From the NCBI RefSeq assembly GCF_024362385.1, contig NZ_CP101466.1:3534001-3598000 (forward strand): a DNA stretch of 64,000 nt, given 5' to 3'. The notes beneath the pieces are model-generated. The model made no database searches. It was given only the letters and a program-made list of their open reading frames with translations, and was not told the origin of the DNA. Made by a program: the position numbers and the translations under genes. Positions 44,902 to 53,734 of this stretch are shown here, piece after piece (position 1 is the stretch's first letter; every line of letters begins with the position of its first letter). This DNA is from Arthrobacter sp. DNA4. Its GTDB lineage: Bacteria > Actinomycetota > Actinomycetes > Actinomycetales > Micrococcaceae.

Positions 44902-46464
44902 CTAGACCCTAGTCCTGCGGCCACCTGGCAATGGTTCGAGGGCACCGCCAGAAGCTTTTGGTGCCTCGAGGCGATTAAATCTTGTCGCTGAACCGGGTTC
45001 AAGCGTGGACGTATAGGTTCCGTAGTAGGAGTAGGCGTCAGTGCCCTTGATGGGAACGTAGTTGAGAACCGCTCCCAGGACCCGACCCTTGACCTTGTCA
45101 AGGTTACCCAAGGACTGGTCCAGCTGCTCCTGGGTGGTCCTGCCGGTTCGAATCACGAGGATGGCACCGTCTGCTGCCCGGGAAAGGACGGCAGCATCCG
45201 TAACGGGAAGAAGCGGCGGCGCGTCGATCAGGACCACAGCATCCTTGGCCAAGGCATCGAGCATATTCTTCATAGCCCGGGAGCCGAGCAGCTCGCTGGG
45301 GTTTGGTGGGATGCGCCCAGATCCCAGGACTGAAAGGTTAGGCAGCGCGCCCCAGGGCTGGAGGACATCAGCAAGCTCGGCGGCCCCAGTAAGCACGTCG
45401 GTGACTCCTGCTCCAGGAACAAGGTTGAAGACGTCCACCAGCGTGGGCCGGCGGAGGTCGCCGTCGACCACCACCACGTTTTCACCCGCTGCCGCCATGG
45501 TGACTGCCAGGTTGGCCGTGACAGTGGATTTTCCCTCTGCCTGCAGTGAGCTGGTGACGACGATGATCCGCGGCGGCTGGTCCACGTCAAGGAAGCTGAG
45601 GTTGGTGCGCAGCTCGCGGAGAGCTTCAGCCATGGCACCGCCGGCATCATGAAGTTGTGCTGCCGTCCCAGCGTCCACAATGGTGCTCCTACCATCCAAC
45701 CGGTGGTCCACTGGCAAGGTGCCAATCACGGGAACGCCGAACCTTCGCTCGATATCCGCAGCCTTCCGGATCCGCCGGTCCAAGTGCCGCCGGACCAATG
45801 CATAAGCCACACCCAAGGCCAGCCCGACAAGGGCGCCGAGCGCCAGATTGAGCTTGGTGTTGGGCGATGTGGGGGTGGTGGGTAGGACGGCCTTACCCAG
45901 GGGGAGGACACGGACAGCCGTTGCTGCACTCTCTGAGGCCCCGGCCTGAGAGAGTGCAGCAACACCTGACGCTGGCTCTGTGGGAGGCGCCGTCTCGATC
46001 GCCTCCACCTGGGCGGCGAGGCCGTTGACCCAGACATCAGCCACGCGCTGGGCAGTTGCAGGGTCCTTGGATTGTGCGGTGATCCTGATCTCGGCTGTGT
46101 CCAGAGGCACCTTGACGCTGATGCTACCCAGCAGGGCATCGGCAGTCGTCGTCAGGTCCAGGGCCTTGATAACCCGGTCCGCTACAAGCCGCGATTTGGC
46201 CACCGACTCGTAGTTTTTGACCTTGGCCTTAGCCAGGCTGTCACCGGCCAGGGCCAGGCTCACGTTGTCCGACCCCGGCGTGACAACAATTCCGCTGGAA
46301 TCGGAGGAGTAGATCTTGGGCTGGAGGACAGTCCATCCGGCGGCCGCCAGGGTGGCCAGCAGGGTGAAGGCGACAATGGCCTTCCAGTAGACCCGGAGGA
46401 CGTTCAGATAGTCGGCGAGATCCAGGCCAGGAGATGTCTCCGCAGGGGCTGCTGTTGTGCTCAA
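44902..46464 (-). CDS. Wzz/BY-kinase: chain-length regulator with tyrosine autokinase (second copy)
   Basis: 520 residues from TTG 46464 with AAGGAAG just upstream. Helix at about 32-52, extracytoplasmic Wzz domain, second helix near 210. Walker A SSLQAEGKSTVTANLA, Walker A' VVVVDGDLRRP and VVLIDAPPLLPVTDA. Tyr-rich cluster DAYSYYGTY near the end. Domain order matches the copy at 36.6 kb, but the sequence is clearly diverged and of higher GC, so this is not a recent duplication. Lies between the HPr-kinase-like and nucleotidyltransferase genes. Confidence 0.92.
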   Translation of the reverse strand: MSTTAAPAETSPGLDLADYLNVLRVYWKAIVAFTLLATLAAAGWTVLQPKIYSSDSSGIVVTPGSDNVSLALAGDSLAKAKVKNYESVAKSRLVADRVIKALDLTTTADALLGSISVKVPLDTAEIRITAQSKDPATAQRVADVWVNGLAAQVEAIETAPPTEPASGVAALSQAGASESAATAVRVLPLGKAVLPTTPTSPNTKLNLALGALVGLALGVAYALVRRHLDRRIRKAADIERRFGVPVIGTLPVDHRLDGRSTIVDAGTAAQLHDAGGAMAEALRELRTNLSFLDVDQPPRIIVVTSSLQAEGKSTVTANLAVTMAAAGENVVVVDGDLRRPTLVDVFNLVPGAGVTDVLTGAAELADVLQPWGALPNLSVLGSGRIPPNPSELLGSRAMKNMLDALAKDAVVLIDAPPLLPVTDAAVLSRAADGAILVIRTGRTTQEQLDQSLGNLDKVKGRVLGAVLNYVPIKGTDAYSYYGTYTSTLEPGSATRFNRLEAPKASGGALEPLPGGRRTRV

Positions 46465-46509
46465 AGTGCTTCCTTAGACTCAAGTTCTTGCGGGCGGCAT
46501 GCGGGCCGT

Positions 46510-47718
46510 TCAGTTGCGGCCGCGGACCAAAATCGACTTTGCGAGGAGCTGCTCCACGGCTCCGGCGACGGTGACGCGGTAACCATCGGGTTGGCCGTGC
46601 ATCATACCGACGTGTTTCGTGATCTGTTGCAAATTTGCCGGGCCGGCGCAGGCTTCCCAGATCGCTGGGCCAATGCCGCTCAGGCGCACGACTTCGTTGT
46701 CCGACATGACCAGCAAGTCATCCCCGATGGCCACCGCGTCCCTTAGGGCCCTGCGCTGGACTATGCCGGCTGGAAGGTGCCCTGGGTGGACAGCTTCTCT
46801 TGCGGCCGATTCCCACTCTGTCCCTGACGCCGACTGCAGCCGGAACAGGGGCTCCAGGGTCGCAGGAAGATCGGCGGCCTCCGAGTAGGTCACCCGCCAC
46901 ACTCCCCCAACGCTCTCGATAAGGCGGCAGAGCGACTGCAGCGGATCCACGACTTCGGCCTGCGAGGACGAGTCTGGGATCAGCGCAAGCACGGCATCGG
47001 CCAGCGGTACCTTTTCCAGCACGGGAGCGGTTGCAGGGTTTCCCCGGACCCGGTTCAGGAGCACGATGGACTGGATGAAAGGCATAGCCGGGGCCGGTTG
47101 AAGTCCGAATTCGTCCGGCCCAACTTGGCGCTTGGGTGCGCCCTCGCCCCGCTTCACAGACAGCGGTTTGGGATAAGGAATTACGGAGCCATCCCAGGCA
47201 ATGGCCACGGTCTCGTCCGTGACGTAGCCATAGCTTCTGGCGAGCACGGATGCTGCGGTGGTCTTTCCTGTTCCAGACTTGGCCACCAGCGCCACCACGG
47301 CCCCCGTGCCGGGTTCCGCCACGCCGCAGGCGTGGAGCATGGTCAGTTCACCGGCATTGGCCAGAATGGCGGCAACCGTTAGACGGGACGTCAGGTTCTC
47401 AGCCAACTCTTCGAAGGAGGCGGCTGCCAACAGGAATGTGCTTACCGGGTGCTTGGTGGACGTGGTGGTGACCGAGGCAGTGAAGGGCGTGCCTGGAGTG
47501 GGCTCCGGTGGCACCGGCGGCAACTGAGGCTCACCGGTGCTGATGCACCGAGCCCAAGCTGAATTCATGCTGACGCGCTGTTGCCAGCTGACTGCACGGC
47601 CCCAGCGGACCACAAACTTCTGCCCCAGGACATCCAGGGACAGGAGATCACTGCCTCTTGCCAGTTCCTCAATCAGACGCTGCTGCCAACCCGCACGTTC
47701 GATGCCCGTTGCCGTCAT
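46510..47718 (-). CDS. HPr-kinase-like protein with C-terminal PqqD-like domain
   Basis: 402 residues from ATG 47718, 4 bp after the PqqD stop. An N-terminal domain (about 1-115) resembles the part that precedes kinases of this group. HPr-kinase-like core: P-loop VALVAKSGTGKTTAASVLA (142-160) and YVTDETVAI (166-174, acidic Mg site). The C-terminal about 75 residues (LVMSDNEVVRLSGIGPAIWE..., LLAKSILVRG) are PqqD-like. This matches HprK-related proteins of the PqqD/nucleotidyltransferase system. The true HPr kinase function (serine phosphorylation of HPr) is not expected, because the HPr partner is missing. Substrate unknown. Confidence 0.82.
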   Translation of the reverse strand: MTATGIERAGWQQRLIEELARGSDLLSLDVLGQKFVVRWGRAVSWQQRVSMNSAWARCISTGEPQLPPVPPEPTPGTPFTASVTTTSTKHPVSTFLLAAASFEELAENLTSRLTVAAILANAGELTMLHACGVAEPGTGAVVALVAKSGTGKTTAASVLARSYGYVTDETVAIAWDGSVIPYPKPLSVKRGEGAPKRQVGPDEFGLQPAPAMPFIQSIVLLNRVRGNPATAPVLEKVPLADAVLALIPDSSSQAEVVDPLQSLCRLIESVGGVWRVTYSEAADLPATLEPLFRLQSASGTEWESAAREAVHPGHLPAGIVQRRALRDAVAIGDDLLVMSDNEVVRLSGIGPAIWEACAGPANLQQITKHVGMMHGQPDGYRVTVAGAVEQLLAKSILVRGRN

Positions 47719-47722
47719 GCCG

Positions 47723-48004
47723 TTAGAGCCCAGCGCCGAGGTATGCCTCAATCAGGCGCTGCGCTTCGAGGCTGGCCAGGAAGTCCTCCACCTGGCCCTG
47801 CATCTGTCCAGACTGGTCCTCGAAGGTGGCCTCAAGCTCGGCGAAGATGTCCTGCTCGCTTCGCTGCCCGTCAATCAGGTCCCAGATGAACGCAGCAGTT
47901 CCCTCCAGGACCACGGGCTGGGTTGCGTCGAGGTGCAGCAGGGCGACGCGCGCCCGAGGCTCTGTACAGACTTCTGCGACCAAGCCGCCCCGTTTCCAGA
48001 CCAT
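47723..48004 (-). CDS. PqqD-family peptide-binding protein
   Basis: 93 residues, the usual PqqD size. ALLHLDATQPVVLEGTAAFI, then WDLIDGQRSEQDI and VEDFLASLEAQRLI fit the winged helix-turn-helix PqqD/RRE fold. Such proteins bind leader peptides and present them to modifying enzymes. It starts 2 bp after the Tat-protein stop and ends 4 bp before the HPr-kinase-like start, so it is translationally coupled to both. In the related systems the peptide partner is not known. Confidence 0.85.
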   Translation of the reverse strand: MVWKRGGLVAEVCTEPRARVALLHLDATQPVVLEGTAAFIWDLIDGQRSEQDIFAELEATFEDQSGQMQGQVEDFLASLEAQRLIEAYLGAGL

Positions 48005-48006
48005 AC

Positions 48007-48609
48007 TTAGAACTGGATGGTCGGGTTGGGACTGGCGGTGGGCGTCAAGGAGAGTGAGCCGCCAGCGTTCGCCGTCAAAACTACCGAGGTGGTCATGACG
48101 AAGGAATACGTGACGGCGCTCGGCTTCGGATTCACAGTTTCGTAGTTGTAGAGAATTGTGAAATTTAGCGTCTGCCCGGCAGCAATGGCCCCGCTGTACG
48201 AAAAGGACGTTGTAGACGCGTGTTGAGTGAAAGAAACGGCCGCCGAAGTCGTGGCAGGGGACAGCGATTCAACACCGATCCCAACGAGCACAGTACCCAC
48301 CGGGGCTAATTTGATGTTGACGCTGACGGTGCCGGTAAAAGACGACGTCCCAGTGTTATTGAGGCTAAGAGTTGCGGGAGCGGTCCCCCCATATTTGGTG
48401 CCGCCGCCCCCAATCTTGGAGTACTGCGGGGCGGCCCCGTTCACCAAAGCAGCTGTTGCACTGATGGGCGGTGGAGATGCGGCGGCGGCGGGGGCCGCAA
48501 TGGCGGTGGCGATAACCGGCAGGGACCAGGCCACACCCGCGACGACGCGACGGCGACTAAAGCCGCCCTCTTCTTCTACATCCACTCCAGCGTTCGAAAT
48601 TTCAGACAA
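48007..48609 (-). CDS. Tat-secreted beta-rich protein heading the PqqD/HPr-kinase operon
   Basis: 200 residues from TTG 48609 (GGGGGC 5-6 nt upstream). Twin-arginine signal FSRRRVVAGVAWSLPVIATA (18-37), cleavage near residue 43. The mature part is Ser/Thr/Gly/Val-rich and beta-structured (LSLNNTGTSSFTGTVSVNI, ...), like Ig-fold or fibre proteins, with no catalytic motif. It is the first gene of the operon. As the exported product it is the natural candidate for modification by the cytoplasmic members, or for attachment of the polysaccharide. Confidence 0.75.
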   Translation of the reverse strand: MSEISNAGVDVEEEGGFSRRRVVAGVAWSLPVIATAIAAPAAAASPPPISATAALVNGAAPQYSKIGGGGTKYGGTAPATLSLNNTGTSSFTGTVSVNIKLAPVGTVLVGIGVESLSPATTSAAVSFTQHASTTSFSYSGAIAAGQTLNFTILYNYETVNPKPSAVTYSFVMTTSVVLTANAGGSLSLTPTASPNPTIQF

Positions 48610-48776
48610 TTGTGCCCCCAGAATAGGTTTCCAGCTGCGGCTGCCTTTTGAGACCGGCAGCGCGCTATGGCCGGTGTTGCCCGGCTTCGCCTACTCTCGC
48701 GAACACAAATAAAGATTTCTGCAAACGCGTTGCAATTTTTTATCAAGAATCCTTCAAGGAATCTTGAACAAGCCCG

Positions 48777-49565
48777 CTAGCGGGAGGAACCGGAGAACTT
48801 CGGTTCGCGCTTCTCCTGGAACGCCCGGAAGCCTTCCGCGTAGTCCTCGGTCTTGCAGAGTCGCGCCTGTTCCTCGTTCTCCTCCTGCATGGCCTGCCAC
48901 AGGCCCAGCCGCTGGTCGCGGATGTGCGCCACCAGCTCCTTGGAGGCAACAAAGGCGCCCGTGGCGCCGGCAGCAACCCGCGAAACAATCTCCCGCGTGG
49001 ACTCCAACAAAGAGTCGGCAGGCATGGCGCGGCTGAACATCCCCTGCGCCACCGCCTCCGCGCCGGAGATCAGGTCCGCCGTGTAGATCAGGTCCAGCGT
49101 CCGGTGCATGCCCAAACGCTCGGTGAAGTACCAGTGCCCGCCCGAATCCAGCGTGGCCCCCAGCTTGGCGAACGGCGAGCCGAACTTCGCGTTCTCCGCC
49201 ACGTACACCACGTCCGTGGCCAGCAGCAGCCCCAGCCCCACGCCCAGGCACGCGCCCTGCGCCGCGGCAAAGGTGGGTGCCGGGAACGCGGCCATCTTCT
49301 GCAGCAGCGGCTCCACCAGGCCGCCCAGGTACGCGGCGGCGTCATCGTTCTCCGGGGTGACCCCGGCGATGTCCCGGCCCGCGCAGAAGGCCCGTCCCTC
49401 TCCCCTCAGCAGCAGCGCCCGCACCTCACCGCGTGAGGCGGCGGCAGCAGCGTCGTCGTACGCCTGTGCTAAATCCCGCAGCGCCTGCTCATCCAGGGAG
49501 TTCAGCTTGTGCGGGGCGTCCAGCACTACCTCGGCGATGCCGTTGCTGATGGAAAGGGAAATCAT
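48777..49565 (-). CDS. paaG: Enoyl-CoA hydratase/isomerase, PaaG-like
   Basis: 262 residues. Crotonase oxyanion-hole segments GRAFCAGRDIAGV and QGACLGVGLGLLLATDVVY; FGSPFAKLGATLDSGGHWYF keeps Asp at the PaaG catalytic position, whereas hydratases have Glu. PaaG isomerises the epoxide of phenylacetyl-CoA to the oxepin. Its place directly downstream of paaE supports this; another hydratase (PaaF) cannot be fully excluded. The region up to the Tat-protein gene contains an imperfect palindrome near 48739-48765 without a T-run. Confidence 0.85.
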   Translation of the reverse strand: MISLSISNGIAEVVLDAPHKLNSLDEQALRDLAQAYDDAAAAASRGEVRALLLRGEGRAFCAGRDIAGVTPENDDAAAYLGGLVEPLLQKMAAFPAPTFAAAQGACLGVGLGLLLATDVVYVAENAKFGSPFAKLGATLDSGGHWYFTERLGMHRTLDLIYTADLISGAEAVAQGMFSRAMPADSLLESTREIVSRVAAGATGAFVASKELVAHIRDQRLGLWQAMQEENEEQARLCKTEDYAEGFRAFQEKREPKFSGSSR

Positions 49566-49594
49566 GGGGCTCCTTGGTTGGGGCGGAAAAAGGA

Positions 49595-50821
49595 TCAGAC
49601 GTCGAAGTCGACCGTGACTTCCTTGCTGGTGGGGTGGCTCTGGCAGGTCAGGACGTAGCCCTTGTCCAGCTCATCCTGCTCCAGCGCGTAGTTCTCGTCC
49701 ATGGTCACGCTGCCGGTGACCACCTTGGCCCGGCAGGTGCCGCACACTCCCCCGGCGCACGCGAACGGCACGTCCGGGCGCACCCGCAGCGCCGCGTTCA
49801 GGATCGACTCCCGGGCGTGCGTGGGGCTGGCCACCTCGCCCTGCAGGCCGTCCAGCTTGAACGTGATCTTGTACGTCTCCTTGGACTCGTCCACCACCAC
49901 GGGACGGCCGGCGTGGCCCTCCGGGCGGTCCGGCTTGCCGGAGGTGAACAGCTCGAACCGGACGTTCTCCGGCTTTACCCCGCGCTCGGCCAGGGTGTCC
50001 CGGCACAGCTGGACCAGCTCGAACGGCCCGCACAGGAACCACTCGTCCACATCATCCGCGTGCAGCGCGGTCCCCAGCAACTGCTGCAGCTTCTCCGAAT
50101 CGATCCGGCCGCTCAATAGCGGCGCGATCCGCTGTTCGCGGCTCAGCACGTGGTGGATGGCCAGCCGCTGCGGGTACTTGTCCTTCAGGTCCGCCAGCTC
50201 CTCCAGGAACATCACGTCCATGGCGGCCTTGTTGGCGTAGATCAGGTCGAACCGGGTGTCCGGGTTGGCGGCCAGCAGCGTCCGGGCGATGGCGATCACC
50301 GGGGTGATGCCGGACCCGGCCGCGATGGCCACGAAGTTCCCCGCCTCCCCCGCGAGGTCCTCCGGGTGGTTCATGGAGTTCATGACATTCTGGTCCACGG
50401 CCTGCCCGTCCCGGCCGTGCTTGGACACGAACGCGCCCATGGGGCTCATCACCTCAAGGGTGTCCCCCGCCTTCAGCTCGGCGTTGGCCCACGTGGAGAA
50501 CAGCCCGCCCAGGTCCTTCTTGATGGCCACGCGGATCTCGCTGGTACCGTCCGCGAAGCTGCGCGGCTCCGCGCAGATGGAGTAGCTGCGGCGGATTTCC
50601 TTCGGCTCGCCGCTCTCATCCGGCAGCGTGGTGCGCAGGGCCACGTACTGGCCGGGCAGGTAGTCGAACTTGCCGGCGAGCTCCGCTGGCACATGGAAGC
50701 TGACCTCAATGGCATCGTCGGTGAGCCGGCGCACCTCCTTGACCTCAAGGGAATGGAAGGACGGACGACGGCGGCCGGTCACCTCAGCCTCTTCGGCGGC
50801 GGTCTGGCGGACAACAGGCAT
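49595..50821 (-). CDS. paaE: Phenylacetyl-CoA epoxidase reductase subunit
   Basis: 408 residues from ATG 50821 (AAGGAAG upstream); the longer frame overlaps paaD. FAD domain (RRSYSIC), NAD domain (AIAAGSGITPVIAIA) and C-terminal 2Fe-2S plant-type ferredoxin FACAGGVCGTCRAKV with the fourth Cys in LTCQSHP. It passes electrons from NADPH to the PaaAC diiron oxygenase. The paaD stop lies 10 bp upstream. Confidence 0.95.
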   Translation of the reverse strand: MPVVRQTAAEEAEVTGRRRPSFHSLEVKEVRRLTDDAIEVSFHVPAELAGKFDYLPGQYVALRTTLPDESGEPKEIRRSYSICAEPRSFADGTSEIRVAIKKDLGGLFSTWANAELKAGDTLEVMSPMGAFVSKHGRDGQAVDQNVMNSMNHPEDLAGEAGNFVAIAAGSGITPVIAIARTLLAANPDTRFDLIYANKAAMDVMFLEELADLKDKYPQRLAIHHVLSREQRIAPLLSGRIDSEKLQQLLGTALHADDVDEWFLCGPFELVQLCRDTLAERGVKPENVRFELFTSGKPDRPEGHAGRPVVVDESKETYKITFKLDGLQGEVASPTHARESILNAALRVRPDVPFACAGGVCGTCRAKVVTGSVTMDENYALEQDELDKGYVLTCQSHPTSKEVTVDFDV

Positions 50822-50831
50822 GGGGGCTTCC

Positions 50832-51362
50832 TTACAGGACTTTGAAGTAGTCGAACGGTTCCTTGCAGTCCTGGCACACATACAGCGCCTTGCAGGACGT
50901 GGAACCGAAGCGGGTGAGTTCCTTGGTGTTCAGGCTGTTGCACTGCGGGCACTTCACGGCCAGGCTCAGCCGGAGGGGGCCGGAGTGACCGCCGGCCCGG
51001 GAGTTGCCGCTGGGCGGGGCGATCCCGTACTGCTGCAGCTTCTGCTTGCCGGCCTCGGTCATCCAGTCCGTGGTCCACGCCGGGGCCAGGACCAGGTCCA
51101 CGTGCACGTCCCCGTAGCCTTCCTTCTTGAAGGCGGTGTAGAGATCGTCACGGATGGCGTCCATGGCCGGGCAGCCCGAGTACGTGGGCGTGATGGTGAC
51201 GGTGACCTTGTTGTCCGCCACGTCCACCTTCCGCAGGATGCCCAGGTCCGCGATGCTGAGCACCGGGATCTCCGGGTCCACCACGGTGGCCGCGATGTCC
51301 CAGGCCTTCTGCTCCGGGGTGCGGGTCCGGGATTCGAAATCCGAGATGTACACGGCAGTCAC
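50832..51362 (-). CDS. paaD: Phenylacetyl-CoA epoxidase assembly subunit PaaD
   Basis: 176 residues from GTG 51362, which overlaps the paaC stop (GTGA). N-terminal DUF59/MIP18-like domain (DPEIPVLSIADLGILRKV, TPTYSGCPAMDAI with the DUF59 Cys), then a C-terminal zinc ribbon with CPQC and CQDC. PaaD helps assemble the iron site of the epoxidase and is required in the operon. Confidence 0.95.
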   Translation of the reverse strand: MTAVYISDFESRTRTPEQKAWDIAATVVDPEIPVLSIADLGILRKVDVADNKVTVTITPTYSGCPAMDAIRDDLYTAFKKEGYGDVHVDLVLAPAWTTDWMTEAGKQKLQQYGIAPPSGNSRAGGHSGPLRLSLAVKCPQCNSLNTKELTRFGSTSCKALYVCQDCKEPFDYFKVL

Positions 51363-52276
51363 CAGCTGGCCCCGGGATGCTCGCGGGCCAGCACCTGCAT
51401 CTCCGCGAGGATGTAGCCCAGGTGCTCCGAGTGTTTGCCGTACCGGCCGCCGCCCGGGGCTGCGGGCACGTCCGGGACTTCCAGCTCCGCTTCGGCCAGG
51501 ACCTCGGCGATGAGGCGGTCAAAGTCTTCCCGCAGGCTGGAAGGCGCGACGGCGGCACCCGCCCCAGCGAGGCGCTGCGTCAGGTCATCGTCCTGGAACA
51601 GTTCGTTGACGTACGGCCACATGGTCCGCAGGCCGTGGATCATCCGCTGGCGCGACTCATCGGTGCCGCCGGCGAGGCGCAGGACCCACTGGGTGCTGTG
51701 GTCGCGGTGGTAGTCCACTTCCTTCACGGCCTTGGCGGCGATAGCGGCCAGGGTGGCGTCCGTGGATTCGGTGAGGCGGCGGTAGAGCTCGTACTGGTAG
51801 TAGCTCACCACGAACTGGCGCGCGATGGTGGCCGCGAAGTCCCCGTTGGGCTGCTCGAACAGCTGCACGGAGCGGAACTCGTGCTCGCGGCGGAAGTAGG
51901 CCAGGTCATCCTCTGACTTGGGAGTGCCGTCCTGGTTGGGCATGCCGGCGCCGGCGTAGGTGAGGAAGCTGCGGGCGTGGCCCAGCTGGTCCAGGGCGAT
52001 GTTGCCCAGGGCGATGTCCTCCTCCAGCTCGGGTGCACGGGAGATCCAGTGGCCCAGGCGCTGTGCAAGGATCAGGGCGTCATCGCCCAGGCGGAGGGCG
52101 TACTCCGCGACGTCTTCGCTGGGCTTGGCGAGGCCGGTCTTGACCTCGAGCGCGATGTCCTCCGGGCGGAGGGCGTTGCCGGGGGTGATCCGGGTGGCGG
52201 AGGCGTTGCTGTCTCCGCCGGCCACGCCGGTGGAGATGTCGCCGTGGCCCGTGGTGGGCGCGTCGGGGGAGCTCAC
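51359..52276 (-). CDS. paaC: Phenylacetyl-CoA epoxidase structural subunit PaaC
   Basis: 305 residues from GTG 52276, which overlaps the paaB stop as GTGA; the frame runs much further upstream, but that part overlaps paaB. Ferritin-like helical protein: LGNIALDQLGHARSFLTYAG, KEVDYHRDHSTQWVLRLAGG. PaaC is the non-catalytic partner of PaaA in the diiron oxygenase that epoxidises phenylacetyl-CoA. Coupled to paaB and paaD by 4-base overlaps. Confidence 0.95.
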   Translation of the reverse strand: MSSPDAPTTGHGDISTGVAGGDSNASATRITPGNALRPEDIALEVKTGLAKPSEDVAEYALRLGDDALILAQRLGHWISRAPELEEDIALGNIALDQLGHARSFLTYAGAGMPNQDGTPKSEDDLAYFRREHEFRSVQLFEQPNGDFAATIARQFVVSYYQYELYRRLTESTDATLAAIAAKAVKEVDYHRDHSTQWVLRLAGGTDESRQRMIHGLRTMWPYVNELFQDDDLTQRLAGAGAAVAPSSLREDFDRLIAEVLAEAELEVPDVPAAPGGGRYGKHSEHLGYILAEMQVLAREHPGASW

Positions 52277-52650
52277 AGGTGCTTCACCCCTTCGCTCTTG
52301 GTGTAGTACGTGGCGTGCCGGTAGTCCTTGCCCTGGGGGGACTCGAAGAAGGAGCCCTTGGAGTCGGGGTCGCTGGCGGCGATGGCGTCCGCCGGGACCA
52401 CCCAGATGGAGACGCCCTCGTTGCGGCGGGTGTAGAGGTCCCGTGCATTCCGGAGGGCCATGGCGGCGTCCGGGGCGTGCAGGGAGCCGGCGTGAACGTG
52501 GCTCAGGCCGCGGCTGGACCGGACGAAGACCTCCCAGAGGCCCCACGTGGAGCGGTCGTGGTGGTCCGGTGCCGGGCTGGCCTTGGGGGCTTCGCGGTTG
52601 ATCTCGGTGGCCGAGCTGGCCGGGGTTTCCGGGTTGCCGTGCGGGCTCAT
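52273..52650 (-). CDS. paaB: Phenylacetyl-CoA epoxidase subunit PaaB
   Basis: 125 residues. [20 protein letters not shown] and [19 protein letters not shown] are the PaaB signature, and WVVPADAI near the end also matches. PaaB bridges two PaaAC heterodimers. ATGA overlap with the paaA stop. The N-terminal 30 residues are a Pro/Ser/Ala-rich extension not found in the shortest PaaB proteins. Confidence 0.95.
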   Translation of the reverse strand: MSPHGNPETPASSATEINREAPKASPAPDHHDRSTWGLWEVFVRSSRGLSHVHAGSLHAPDAAMALRNARDLYTRRNEGVSIWVVPADAIAASDPDSKGSFFESPQGKDYRHATYYTKSEGVKHL

Positions 52651-53639
52651 GCTGCGTATTCCTTCGTCTTCTTTGACTGTTTTGCTGCGTAGGCGGCTGC
52701 TGCCTCGCGGACCCAGGCGCCGTCGTCGTGCGCTGCCCGCCGACGCTCAAGGCGCTGGGCGTTGCAGGGACCGCGGCTTACCAGGACTTCGTGGAACTCG
52801 TCCCAGTCCAGCGGCCCGTGCTCCCACTTCCTGGTGTCCTCGTTGAAGCGGATCTGGTCATCCGGGAGGGTGAGGCCCAGGACCTTGACCTGCTCCACCA
52901 TCATGCCCACGAACCGGCTGCGGAGCTCGTCATTGCTGAACCGCTTGATGTTCCAGGCCATGGACTGCTTGGAGTTGGGGGAATCGTCATCCGGCGGACC
53001 GAACATCATCAGGGCCGGGGCGTACCAGCGGTTCACGGCGTCCTGGGCCATCTGCTTCTGCGCGGGGGTGCCATTGGAGAGTTCAAGGAGGATCTCGAAG
53101 CCCTGGCGCTGGTGGAAGGACTCTTCCTTGCAGACGCGCACCATGGCGCGGCCGTAGGGGCCATACGAGGCGCGGCACAGCGGGACCTGGTTGCAGATGG
53201 CTGCGCCGTCCACCAGCCAGCCGATGGCGCCCATGTCTGCCCAGGTGCGGGCCGGGTAGTTGAAGATGCTGGAGTAGCGGGCCTTGCCGGCGATGAGATC
53301 GTCCATCATCTTGTCCCGGGACTGGCCCAGGGTTTCCGCTGCTGAGTAGAGGTAGAGACCGTGGCCTGCCTCGTCCTGGACCTTGGCCATGAGGATCGCC
53401 TTGCGCTTCAGGCTGGGAGCGCGGGAAATCCAGTTGGCTTCCGGCTGCATGCCGATGATCTCGGAGTGCGCGTGCTGGGAGACCTGGCGCAGGAGCGTCT
53501 TGCGGTACGCCGCCGGCATCCAGTCGCGGGGCTCGATGCGCGAGTCCTCGGCGATGATCCGGTCGAAGTGGGCCTGGCCTGCGGCATCCTCTTCCGGGGT
53601 TAGCTCAGCCGGCACTGACTGCAAGTTCTGCGCTGCCAT
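52647..53639 (-). CDS. paaA: Phenylacetyl-CoA epoxidase catalytic subunit PaaA
   Basis: 330 residues. Carboxylate-bridged diiron site in helices: [18 protein letters not shown] (ExxH) and [15 protein letters not shown] (ExxH). PaaA inserts oxygen into phenylacetyl-CoA as the first committed step of aerobic phenylacetate degradation via 1,2-epoxide. AGGAG lies 5 nt before the ATG. First gene of paaABCDE, with a PaaR-like operator about 45 bp upstream. Confidence 0.97.
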   Translation of the reverse strand: MAAQNLQSVPAELTPEEDAAGQAHFDRIIAEDSRIEPRDWMPAAYRKTLLRQVSQHAHSEIIGMQPEANWISRAPSLKRKAILMAKVQDEAGHGLYLYSAAETLGQSRDKMMDDLIAGKARYSSIFNYPARTWADMGAIGWLVDGAAICNQVPLCRASYGPYGRAMVRVCKEESFHQRQGFEILLELSNGTPAQKQMAQDAVNRWYAPALMMFGPPDDDSPNSKQSMAWNIKRFSNDELRSRFVGMMVEQVKVLGLTLPDDQIRFNEDTRKWEHGPLDWDEFHEVLVSRGPCNAQRLERRRAAHDDGAWVREAAAAYAAKQSKKTKEYAA

Positions 53640-53683
53640 GGTTGCTCCTATGCAAAGACCTGTCGGGCGTCTCGGAATTATTT

Positions 53684-53700
53684 ACCGACCGTTCGTTCAG
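53684..53700 (-). promoter_or_regulatory. PaaR-like TetR-family operator
   Basis: ACCGACCGTTCGTTCAG, with an imperfect inverted repeat, lies 45 bp upstream of paaA. Actinobacterial PaaR operators share ACCG-N2-CG-N2-CGGT; here one arm matches and the other has a single-base change. It would be relieved by phenylacetyl-CoA. The paaR gene is not in the window. Confidence 0.5.
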
Positions 53701-53734
53701 GATATGCGGGAGCGTGCGGAGGCGTCAAGCGTGG

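Noticed and set aside
48735..48768. Palindrome TCAAGAATCC/GGAATCTTGA as a terminator
   Set aside because: The stem has a mismatch and no T-run follows on the strand of the paaG gene. Left as an unassigned inverted repeat.
52277..52750. N-terminal extension of the paaC frame
   Set aside because: It overlaps paaB completely and has no motif. The GTGA start at 52276 gives the normal PaaC length.
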